A stretch of 64,000 bases of DNA from Branchiostoma belcheri (lineage: Eukaryota; Chordata; Leptocardii; Amphioxiformes; Branchiostomatidae): contig NW_017804509.1 in the NCBI RefSeq assembly GCF_001625305.1, positions 467,549 through 531,548 of the forward strand, read 5' to 3'. Positions 32,407-44,400 of the stretch are shown one piece after another; positions within the stretch are counted from its first letter, which is position 1, and the number at the start of each line of letters is the position of its first letter. Under the pieces are notes generated by a model. It worked only from the letters and a program-made list of their open reading frames with translations. It had not been told where the DNA came from and did no database searches. A program made the position numbers and the translations under genes.

Positions 32407-35400
32407 ATGTTTCGTCCTCCTACAGACGTATCCAAAGCCCTTCCTAGCCTGTCAGACATGGCAGAATTCAGTGACCAGGATGACTTACCAGAACTGTCTG
32501 CCTGCTACCAGCAGCACATTCAGCAGATTGTGGATGGTATGTCCGACCTGTTCCTACAATACAGGGCTCGAAATTCATTTTTGGGAATAGGTGCACTCAG
32601 GTGCACCCAACCAAAAACATAGGGTCGGTGCACAACAAATTCTTTCAGTGCACCATATAAAACAAAACCTAATTACAGATCTTACTGGGAGCTAATTTCA
32701 AAAGCTAAACAAGTACTACAACAAAGATTATATTATTTTTCTGACACTTAGATGCCAAGAATATCCTGTATACTATTATAGATTTGATATGTACAAAAAT
32801 ACCAGGGTATTAAAATATTTGGGTGCACTGGTGCACCCACAGAAAAGAATTGGGTGCACAACTCCAAATTTGGGTGCACCAAGGTGCACATGCACTCAGT
32901 ATTTCGAGCCCTGCAATATAATGTACAACATGGATGTAAACAGATAACAATGCTCATTAAATTTTGGCAAATTGTTGTGCGATGTGTAAATCTCCAAGTC
33001 CAACCAAGCAGATGTAAGGTAAGGATCCAGCTCACCATCAGTTTGCAACTTTGGTAGTCTTTTTTTTTAATTACATGTATTTGTCTTTCTAAACAGTTCA
33101 CATCCTTCTTTTAAATTTCTAGTCATTTTCATATCATATTTTCTTTACTTTCAAAAAAGTCTCTCAATACATGTGCTAGAAAAGAAGGATATTGACCATA
33201 TAATCACAGAGTACAACAATAACTGTGGAGTTGTAATTGAAACATCAGCGAATGATCTCTTAGAGATTGTGCTCTTCTAAGAAGTCCCAATGTAGTTTTT
33301 TCACTAATTGCACTTAGTGGTGCATACCTAAACCCACATTTAGGTAATCAGGTCCGGATTCAAGTCCGGAGGTTTAGGTTCAGTTCCGGACTTGTAAGTC
33401 CGGACCTAAACCCATGGCATATACAAAATTGCATGTTGGCAACCTTGCAAAGTTGTCTGGGTGAAACTATGGCCACATAACTTGGAGGCCGGTAGTTGAC
33501 GATGCCCGATGGCAATGTTTTCTTCATTTTGCAGCAAAGATTTTGCAATCTACAGAAGGTTTTAGGTGGTTTGGAAAGAAAAGGGGTATGTCAAATGGTC
33601 TTTTATGGTAATAAGTCTGGACTCGGTTCTTGACTTTAAAGTTTTTTTGGACTTGAACCTAAACATTTTACAAGTCCGGATCCATGTCCAGTGAAACGGT
33701 ATGCAGCACTAATTGCACTGTTTGTATTTTTTTTCCAGTGCTAGATGAGAGTGAGGTATCAGACAGTGAGGCGCAGAGTGATCGGGAGAAAGATGAGTCC
33801 TCAGATAGTACAGAAAACTCTGAAGACTGGGAGGAGTCCAGTGCCACAGTGTCGAGAGTCTCCCGACTGATGTGTAGCCAGCCTGTGAATGTGATGCAGC
33901 AGTGTGACCAAGGTTTGCATAATTCCCAGTGGCAGTGTTCTAGCTAGCTTACAGTAGTTTGATCCACCATATGCTGTGATTTAGTCACACTATTCTGTGA
34001 TTTCAAGCTCTATGCTGTCTTCCTACCAGCACAGGACATTAGAAGGAGTAACAGAGAGAAAACATTACTGAAGAAAATTTGGTGGCTCCTTTAAAGAGCT
34101 CCCTTCTTTCATGACGGTAGAAGTGCGTGTACATGTACATGTATATGAATCTTTCATCCTCCAACATGTTCAACAGACAGTATTCACATTTATGATAAAG
34201 GGGTTTTCTTTTACACAACCAATTTTGTCACATACCTTGCTTCGGTACCCATCAAACACCCTCCTCTGAGCTTCTGACCAAAATGTGAGCAAAGTACATC
34301 GGTAAGAGACAATACTGGTTGTATAAAAGAAAGCCCTTACTCTACCAACACAATTAAACTATTTTTGGTATTTTAACATATAAGTATTCACATATATGTT
34401 TTAAGTTAAAACTTTTGGTCCAACACAAAAAATTCTCTCACCTAGAGCTTTCGACCAGTCACTCTGGTCTTCCTCAGTAGACTGACCCAGTGAGGCTTGT
34501 CAGGTGGCTACCAGATACCTTTGACCCAGTGTTGACGTCACACTTCAAAGAAGCCACGTGACAAGCTTCACTGGGTCAGTCTACTTTGGAAGACAGTGAT
34601 CATGACTGGTCGAAAGCTCTAGGTGAGAGAATTATTTGTGTTGGACCAAAAGTTTTAACTTTAAACATGTAACTACCAACCCAGATGAACTTTCATGACA
34701 GTATTCACATATAGTTACTGTACTTATAAACCAGTGGCTGCAGGTACTACAGAAGACATGGAGGTGGCCCCACTGTTAGATTTTAGCGACTCGGAGTCAG
34801 AATCACTAGTGTTCTACCAGGACACCTCCCCTCAGTCCCCTCACTCCCCACTGCTGGGGTATGCAAGTGAGGAGAACGAACACCAAGGTAAGGCTTCTGT
34901 TTCTTACACAAGGTAATTGTTACTCAAGCAACTGGATAGATTATATGAACTGTCAGATGCTTCAGGTAGCATCTGTTGCTTCTGGGACAACTTTGTCAGT
35001 GATGAAAAGTAGTGGACGAGTGAAAATACCCCAAAATGAAACACTCACTCACTCACTCATGTCCGCATGCTCCTAGGAGCATAGCGCCCCGGCAAACTGT
35101 CCTCCAAGCACTTCTGTTCTGCGCCGCTGCCCAGGCTGTAGTTAGGTTGAGGCCTGCTGCTCTCAGGTCTGATGACAGGACATCCAGCCACTTCTGTCTG
35201 GGCCTGCCCCTGGGTCGGGTCCAGTTTGTAGGTGTGGGTTCCAGCAGTAGTCTAGCTGGTTCTGAGGGCGGAGATGATCTGGCGAGGTGGCCGAAGAGTC
35301 GGAGGCGGGCAGCCCGAATCTTCTGGGAGACTGGAGGCTGGTTTGTTGACCGGCGTAGGGCAAAGTTGGTCACACGGTCATACCACCTGATGAAACAACT

Positions 35401-38400
35401 GAAACATTTTATTTGTGTCCACAGAAGTTATTTCCATGTGTCCACAGAAGTTATTTCCATGTGCTATATAGACATGTCTCACCACAGGTTAAGGAGACAA
35501 AAGGTTGAGTCCCTTTGCATGTCATGACTGTCAAGATTGTCAACACCTGGAGTCAGTGTCTTTATTGAGTAATAGTGAGTATAGACAATTACTGTCTTCA
35601 TCTAAGCCAAACTTTGTCCCTAGACCTTGAAGAACAGGCCAGCAGTGACAATGATGAAGAGGTCCGGGAGGAGGAATTGGCCAAAAATGACGAATCATCT
35701 CAGGAGGAAGAAGATAGTTCAGCTGAAGAAGAGGAAAAAGAAGAAGAAGAAGAAGAGGAAGATGAAAAGGGTGAAGCTGACAGTACATCTAGTACCACAG
35801 CTCATTCTGAAGTTGACCCCAAGCACAACTTGAGGGCATCTAACACAGAGAGGAAGGATGGGCCACAGGATGATCGCAAGAGGAGGAGAGAGCCAACAAG
35901 GTACAGATGTCTGACGAGTTAAATTGTTGTTTATTTCATTTCATTTTACATTACACCGAACCTTCTAACTCTAAACATTGTTCAAAGCTATCTAATGACA
36001 ATGCCCCTACTGTACTTGGTGACAGCGAGTTTCACTCTGTGATAGTTGTAGGAAAGAATGAGTTTTTGAACACCTCAATCCTTGGTTGATAACTCTGGTA
36101 ATCTCCAAGCAGATCTTTCGGTTGGGTGGAAAAAGACAGTATCCATTGGCCATCCTGTATCCATTGGCCGTCCTGTATCCATTAGCCAACCGAAGTGGCT
36201 AATGGACACTCTCTGGCCAATGGATACTGTCTTGCCACCGAAAGATCTGCTTGGAGATTAAACTCTGGTACTTGAAGGCTGGGCTGTTTCTTGTTGTCTT
36301 CTGGGCTGGTATTAGGTACTAGTCAAACATGTTGTTTGTTTCCTTGTTTTAGGTTTTCTAGCTACCAGTTGGAACAGTTGGAGAGGGTGTACAAGCTCGA
36401 CCCTTACCCTGACAGCTCAAAAAAAGCTGCAGTGGCCGTCAAACTCAACATCAACTTAGGCAGCGTCAGGGTTAGTTCATAAGTTGGTTAAAGTTTATTC
36501 ATAAGTAAGTTTAAGTTAGTTGATAAGTTATACTTACTGATGAGTTATTTAACCAGTCAGTGCCAAGGCAATTACCCATTGTCTACTAATATAAGAGAAA
36601 TTTGACATTTAGAACAGTGCCAAATGATAGGAAAATCAGGGCTTATTGTGGAAGTTCTCACTCCAACTCATTTGGCTGTTCCAAACATTGATAAACTGTA
36701 ACAACAATGATAACTTTAGATGATATATGAGGCATGATGAACTTAGCGTCAAACATTCCTCACATAACTATAACAGAAAACTGATACAACACAGTTTGTA
36801 GGGATGTATGCTGCTTTTTTTGACAGAATTATTTACAAAAATGTTTGATTCTACTGTAAATTCAGCAAGAAGTTGAAATGTCTAGTTGTATTGAAGTTTG
36901 TAGCTTCTTAACAAATTGGAAGGATCCATTTGTGAAGGAGGAAATTCCCTTCTTAGGAAGAGTGAGGGAATTTGTACACTTCAGTTCTAACACAAGTTGT
37001 TTTTACACACATTTATTTTTATAGAACTGGTTCAGTAACAGGAGAACCAGGCGACAGTCGGCAAAGCCCAGACTGAAGAGTGAGTTATATTAGACTTTTT
37101 TTTTTACCTCTATGAAAAATGGATGTATTGTCTTTGGTGTGTGTCTGTTTTTGGCGACGTCTCAGGGAGGAGCCTAATGGTACAGTAGTGTGTGCAATTT
37201 GCAAGAATTCTAGGAATTGTACAGCCCTACAGGCATTTTGTCCACAGGCATGCGGAATATCCATAGGAATTTCTCTGACCCACATCTATGCCCACATTCC
37301 TGGAACCCTAAAGACCTCTCTGCCCCAGATGGCCCTACTTTCTGTGACCCTGTGGCTCGTTCACTATGCACTCAGGGGAGGAGTGTACTGTATCTGTCTA
37401 GACTTAACCAAAGTCCAAGTACCAAGTCTTCCTCAAAATCATGAAATGATGGCAATGCCATGCAAACAATAACCCTAACAGCAACCACCGTCGCCATGGC
37501 AATGTATGTATTCATTGCCAGTCTTGTTATGTCTGTGTGTACTCTCCAACAAGAGGTGTTTGAGTTTGGGTTATTATGTCCGTATGTCTGCATGTATGTT
37601 TTCATTCTGTATGAATTGGTGTAGTCTTCTCTTTCTTCAATTGACCATATTTTTACTATGTTACCTTCCCCCGATATCTTATGACCAATCTCCTGTTCAT
37701 AGAGTTTTTGTTTGCTATGTCTGTATTAGCAAAAAATAGTTAGGAAATTTGTAAATGTATTTTTTTCACTCAAAGGGAAGGAGAGGAGCTCTGAAGATGG
37801 GAGAGGAGGGAAGAAGAGGGAAAGGTACACCTGAGTCTGTTTGTTCTTGTTTGCTTTTATTTGTGTCCACAGAGAGAAGCAAGAACAAAAAGTTTTTTCC
37901 ATATGCTATATAGACATGTCTCACCCCAGGTTAAGGGGACAAAGGGTTGAATGCATGACACAGGAAGTAGGGAAACTTAATCAAACCTTTTTCATAATCA
38001 TTGAACTACAATTGAACAAGAGAATCTGTAAGTAATTCACAGATGTATGAGATACTAGTACATGTATTTGAACTCTTGTTGAATGAAGGTTTTCACCCGT
38101 CCAAATGGGAGAACTGGAGAAGAGTTTTCAGCAATTCGGACCCTATGTAGACCCCTCTGTACAGGCACAGCTGGCCAAAAGACTCAATGTCAAGCCAGCG
38201 AGGGTTCGGGTGAGTTAATAAATTATTATAAGTCACTCCAATTTCAGACATCGAAAATATTGCACAGCTCCAATTTTACCTGCACTAAGGCCACACCAAT
38301 TTAATTTGTTGGTTCTCGGATTTATTCAGAAAAAATATGAAGCGACAGGGCGAAAAAAAATAAAAATAAAAACAGGTCTAGGCATCCTATTATAGGCTTA

Positions 38401-41400
38401 AATGCTACAAAATGAGCCATGAAGTCAACATAAAAGGCCGGGTTAAAATTAAAACACTGAATTTTGAACTTTTAATCAAACCACTGCAATGATAGATGGG
38501 AAAACTGTGACAACTAGGAAGAAAAGGACTTTCCTCAACTGTTGGGGGCAAAACATGAGCATTTTTCAGTTGATTCAGGACCAAAATCAATTTTTTTTTT
38601 TTTGCAAATCAGAAAAAAACGAAGAGGCGAATCCGAGAACCAACAAATTAAATTGGTGTGGCCTAACCTGCGTATACCCAGTACATGGACCAGTGCAGGT
38701 TAGGTGCAGGTAGACATCAGAAATACCTGCACAGCTCCAATTTTACCTGCACTAACCTGCGTATACCCAGTACATGGACCAGTGCAGGTTAGGCGCAGGT
38801 AGACACCAGAAATATCTGCACAGCCCCAATTTTACCTGCACTAACCTGCGTATACCCAGTACATGGACCAGTGCAGGTTAGGAGAAGGTAGACATCAGAA
38901 ATATTGCACATTTCCAATTTTACCTGCACTAAGGTGCATGTACCCAGTACATGGACCAGTACAGGTTAGTTGCAGGTAGACATCAGAAATACCTGCACAG
39001 CTCCAATTTTACCTGCACTAACCTGCATATACCCAGTACATGGACCAGTGCAGGTTAGGTGCAGGTAGACATCAGAAATAACTGCACAGCCCCAATTTTA
39101 CCTGCACTAACCTGCGTATACCCAGTACATGGACCAGTGCAGGTTAGGAGAAGGCAGACATCAGAAATATTGCACATTTCCTATTTTACCTGCACTAACC
39201 TGCATATCCCAGTGGGATTTGGAGTCCATGGGAAAGTTTTAATAATCTGTTTTTCTTCTTAAACATTTGGCAGGTGTGGTTTCAGAATAGAAGAAACAAA
39301 TGGAAGAGAGAGGGAAAACCCAGGATGAACAAAAACAGTGAGTTCTACTTTCTTGTCTTTGTTTCTCAAGCTATTTCCTCAAATGCTGACATATTCTCTC
39401 ACAGTCTCTATACACCTGTGTGTAGAGACCACTCAAGGGACTTAAGCAATTTGGTTTTTTTTTTTAACTTCAACAGGTTGTTTAGCAAGTGACTGTGTAA
39501 CAGAGTTCTTTATTCACAGCCTGGCCGACATTTTGGTGACAGTTTGCTACTTTACTCATGAAGGCAACACTGTATGAAATTCTGTATTCTTACAATTTTC
39601 ATCAGAGCAGCAGCTTCTATTCAAAGTGATGTGAAGAAATGCTGGCCAAATTTGTAAATTATAAATTTGTAAAATGACCTAATTACAAATGGACCAGAAT
39701 GTGGACTATGACTGTGTATGGATGATGGCTTTGTGTGTGTCTATTTGTCCTCAAAATTTGTAGAATTCTACATAATTATGATTTTTTTGTCCTGTAAGTA
39801 CTTTCTGTACGTTTTGCCATATTGTTTTGTTTCTTTTATTTTTCTTTAAATGTTATGAAATAAAAACTAAGCTTTAACTTCCAACACTAGATACAGAATT
39901 GGGACTTACCCCAAATTTTCGGTTGACTCCATCAACCTTGTTCACGGAATGGACCCGTCTACTTTTGGAACGTGACGTCAGAGACACGTGACCGTAGTAG
40001 CGGGTCATACGTGCCAGATAACTAGTGTTGGAAGTTAAAGTTCAGTCTTTATTTCATAATGATTTGTACCAACACAGATGAACTTTCATGATTTCTTTAA
40101 ATGTGTTTTATACCCAGGGCCAGGCTGCAAAGCAGTGTTAATCACTGAGTGGGCCACTCTGGCTAAAGAACACAAAGATAAATAAATATGATGAATATTT
40201 ACAATGCTATCGTAACACATTTTGTAGGTACCAGAGGAAGGAGAATGGTTCCCAAACCTGAAGCTGTGGACAGTCCGAGGAACTCTAGTACAGATAGGAT
40301 GAAGAGGACTAAGGGGTGGTAAGGAATGAATAAATGAACAAATGCAAAATGAATGTATGACTGAAAGAACAAATGAGTGAATGAGTGGGTGGCTGGGTGG
40401 GAAACTGAGTGAGTGAGTGTGTATGAGTGAGTGAGTGAGTGAGTGAGTGAGTGAGTGAGTGAGTGAGTGAGTGAGTGAGTGAGTGAGTGAGTGAGAGTGA
40501 ATGAGCGTGTGAGTGAATGAGTGAGTTGGTTGGTTGGTGAGTGAGCGAGCAAATGAGTGAGTGTGACTGAGTGAGTGACTGAGTGAGTGACTGAGTGAGT
40601 GAGTGAGTGAACCTTACATATCTTTCATTGGAACTTTGCATTTGAACTTCAATTAAACAATATGATAACCCTATCTGTATCATGGATGTATGTTGAGATG
40701 TTTGAAAATCTTGTTGAGTGAAGGTTTTCCCCCGACCAAGTTGAGGAGCTGGAGAAGAGTTTTCAGCAGTTTGGACCCTATCCAGAAGCCTCTGTACAGG
40801 CACAGCTGGCCAAGAAACTCAACACCAAGCCAGCAAAGGTTTATGTGAGTTAACAACTTTAAGTCATTATTAACGAACTAAGTCAATACGTTACTACTAA
40901 CTAATCATACAGTGTTCATGAATGGAATCCAGGGAAGAAAATATTGCTGAATTCAAACGTCAACATGAAAACATGAGTTCGAGCAAAAGCTTTGCTAACC
41001 TTTTTTTTTTCTATAAAAGTATAATCAGCCGAATAATCGGCTGAATTCAACTTGTGCAAGGTGTGTTTTGTGAAATGCTATACCCATGCATTCCCTTGAG
41101 TATACATACTAGTACTTCAGTAAGGAAGTACTTGAAATGTGCCAATTTGTCATAACCCACCATTTCTGTGTAATTTGATAGAACTGGATGAATAGAAGGA
41201 GATTCAAGTGGAGGAAGTGTGGGGAACCAAGACTGAATGGTAAGCGGGACTTAAACTTGGTTTTTGTATTCTCAGTGATGTTGAATGTTGGCCAACAGCA
41301 TTCTTACCTAACTCGACCTGTTCTTGCCCCATATCTTGCTTTGTAAAGTAAAAAGAAGTACATTTTAACCTATGCCATTTGACCTTTGCCCTGCAGTAGG

Positions 41401-44400
41401 TACCAGTAGGAAGCGTTCCTGTCCCAACCCTCCTGACACACCGAGCAAGACGACGAAAAGTTCTCAGGATGACAGCACTCGTCTCACCAGGAAGCGCAAG
41501 GTCTCCATCTCATTTTTCCCTTACTCTAATGGACCTATGACATTATTACGTCACAGTTTGTTTACCTGTTCTAAAGAACATTCTAGAACGGTCAGTTAAA
41601 GAATAAAGATCATTTCAAAGTTTTCAAAGTCAGGTATGTTTGATTTTTGCTGCGTCTAGTTTTGTTGACACAGCATTACATGCCGTAATGGGTGATTTTG
41701 TTGTGACAGTAGATGAAAGTAGTAATGTATAAAGGCCTTATACTAAGGCAAGCACACACCGCGCTACGCACCCCTGTAAACATCGATTGACCGGCATTCA
41801 TTGCTGTAAAAAAACAATGACGTAATAATGTTATAGGTCCATTCAGATTTTTCTGGTCATAGTCAAGTTAGTGTCGTGCCAGTACATTGAATCTCTGATA
41901 TTATCTTTCCATCTTTCCCTCTCTCTTCCTGTTTTTAGCATGATAGTTTTGGTTAGTCCCAGTGACCATACTACTGCAGTTTCTGTTCCTTTACTGTGTG
42001 GTTAGGAGGTCTTTGCAAGGACTACTGCCTTCAAGCCCTTCAGGCAAGAATTTACAATAAACTAATGTTATGTTTTCTATATAGTAGAGGGGATTCATTC
42101 CTCAAGCTACCGACATCTTGCACACGCAGTCGTCCCTCAGTAAGACATCTGGAGCCGAATAGTTCCCGTTTAGAACTTTTATTCAGCCTGTCACACACAA
42201 TGTTATGTTTTCATCTGTGTTTTTGCAGAAAGAAGAAGAAGAAGCTGTAAAGGCCGGCCGGGGGAGGAAACTAACCAGGGAGCTGCGCAGCCTCCTGCCT
42301 AGTGTGGGCTCACCAAAACAGGTGAAGCAGCATCTCAGTATCATGTTGAAACTTCAGAAAATGCTGTAAGGGTGTGAGCAGGACTCGAATTACCACTTGC
42401 TTTCACCACCAAGTTTTTCAGAGTCAAAGAAAATATGAAAGAAGGAAAATATAGAATGTATAGAACAAAATCTTGAGAGAGATGCCTACACGTGCATACC
42501 ATGCATCGGCAGATTTTTCACAAAGTGAAAGGGGGGGCAAAACAGGTGCATACCGACCTTTACAAGTTGCCCCCCCCCCTCCCCATACAAAAACACATAT
42601 ACAACGTCAATGAGTTTGGTTGATAGATGTTTTTTTGGTAACACCTAATGTGAATCAAGGACCTTTATGAAGTCAGAAAATATTTCATCAGGTTGGTAGG
42701 ACATAGGATACATGGATTTTCTTGTACACAACCTGTACTATCTCGTACTAGAACATTGTGTTCTTGCCACAAAAGTGGCACCTACAAATTGGCTACAGGT
42801 TAAAGCGGCAAGAAGCAGAACTTCAATCAGAAGCTCTGAGGAAGGTGTCTAACAGACATCCAAATGTAAGCAGGCGAGATAGTACAGATTGTGTAAGAAG
42901 AAAATCTCCAAAACCTTGTCAATGCTTATTTATTATAATTGTTTGTTTACTTGTTTGTTGTGCAGGAGAAGGAACCGCAGACTGTGGAGAACCTTCTGCA
43001 GGACATGTTGACGAAAACCAAACCGCGACAACTGAAACCTGCCCAGGCCTGTAAGGACTCTAATCCTGAAGCTGCCTCCTCTTTAAACAAAGGAAAACTG
43101 GGGAAGGGTCGTAGTCATAACAGGCAGAAAAGACAGGTTCTTCCTTTTTTCTACTTTTGTTTCTTTCCTTTTAACTTTTGCTACTGCTTAGACAATCGTG
43201 TATAATGTAAGTTATAGTTCTTAAAGCTACACTAATGTCTAGGTGCTCTCACAGTCAAAAATTAAGTACTGTATATAAATGTCATAGCTTGGTATTCAAA
43301 CCTATTTTAGCTGCAGAGTCTCTTTTGTCTTCTCAAAAGAGACTCAGCAGCTATAATATATTTTGTTACCAGGCTACGAAGTTTTTTCAAGACCCACATA
43401 CTTGTCTTTCCTTTAATGCCCACGATCATTATCTTGATCATTCTGGCATGCCGATTCTTGGCTAGACTCCGGATTGTAGAATCTGTACCATCGCACACCG
43501 GGCATGCCCCTACTCTTTTTCAAAAGGTGTGGTGGGTTCTTTAACGTGCGTGGGGTGTGGCTCTCCCCAAACACGGGACCTCCATTTAACGTCCTATCCG
43601 AGGGACGTCCCTAACCGAAGCTAGGTACTCATTTACACCTGAGTGAAGTGAGGAAAGATTGGTGACATGGGTGGAGATCGAACCTGGAACCTCTAGGACC
43701 TCAGCCGAACGCGCTACCGCTGCGCCACACGACCCCACAAATGCCCCATTTCAAGACCCACATACAAATGCCCCATTTAAAAGAGTACTGACTTTTTCCA
43801 GGACTCGAGTCCGGAAGTCGAGGAGACCGAGAGGACCGGGAAACGTGGAAAGCAGAAACGTCAAAGAAGGAAGATTGACAATAGCTGTTTCCAGGAACCC
43901 CCTGACACACCCTCGGACACACTCCCTGATCTGGGGCACCAGAAACCCCCTAACACACCCTCGGACACTCGCAAACCTGGAAGGGCACGAAAAGTCTCAG
44001 AGAAATCCCGCAGCGCCGCCCAAACACAGGTAATGCAAAGGAGCTTGAATTACTTTTTTCAAAGTCAAGATTCAATTTTCTATGTAGGTTTCTTCTTTAC
44101 AAGGAAGTTACAATGCTTGTTTATTTATTTATTCATTGCTAGTTTGATTAAGCCTTTGTTTATTCATGAAAAACTTTCAGTTTGGCCTGCTAGCTTCTTT
44201 TCGTTGAAGTTATGAGAGAAGAGATCATATATTTGCTCAACTCTGTTAGTTCATCCCAATGTCTGCTGTGTTCAAAAGTGCCTTAACTTTTCTGTGCTGG
44301 TTCTTAACTTACACATGTATCATGCAGGTTCATCTGTGGTGTTAGTTACGTGTTTAGAGTTAAGACTTATGAAACAGCTCTTAGCTAGAGCTTTCAACAA

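Larger units (their letters stand above)
38089..39337 (+). other. Homeodomain 2 of gene 4 (two exons)
   Basis: Exons 38089-38209 and 39274-39337. FSPVQMGELEKSFQQFGPYV then VWFQNRRNKWKRE: Gln50 and Asn51 are canonical. It is 61 residues long, with one extra residue in the helix 1-2 loop relative to homeodomain 1. Intron positions and phases match homeodomain 1. Confidence 0.88.

Noticed and set aside
35036-35527. Plus-strand 163-codon frame
   Set aside because: It is the antisense shadow of the LINE reverse-transcriptase fragment on the minus strand.
38664-39210. Regularly spaced repeats resembling a CRISPR array
   Set aside because: The units are head-to-tail tandem repeats with no variable spacers, in a eukaryotic intron.
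43655-43735. tRNA gene on the minus strand
   Set aside because: A and B boxes are present, but the sequence does not close a tRNA cloverleaf and is flanked by a SINE body with target duplications.
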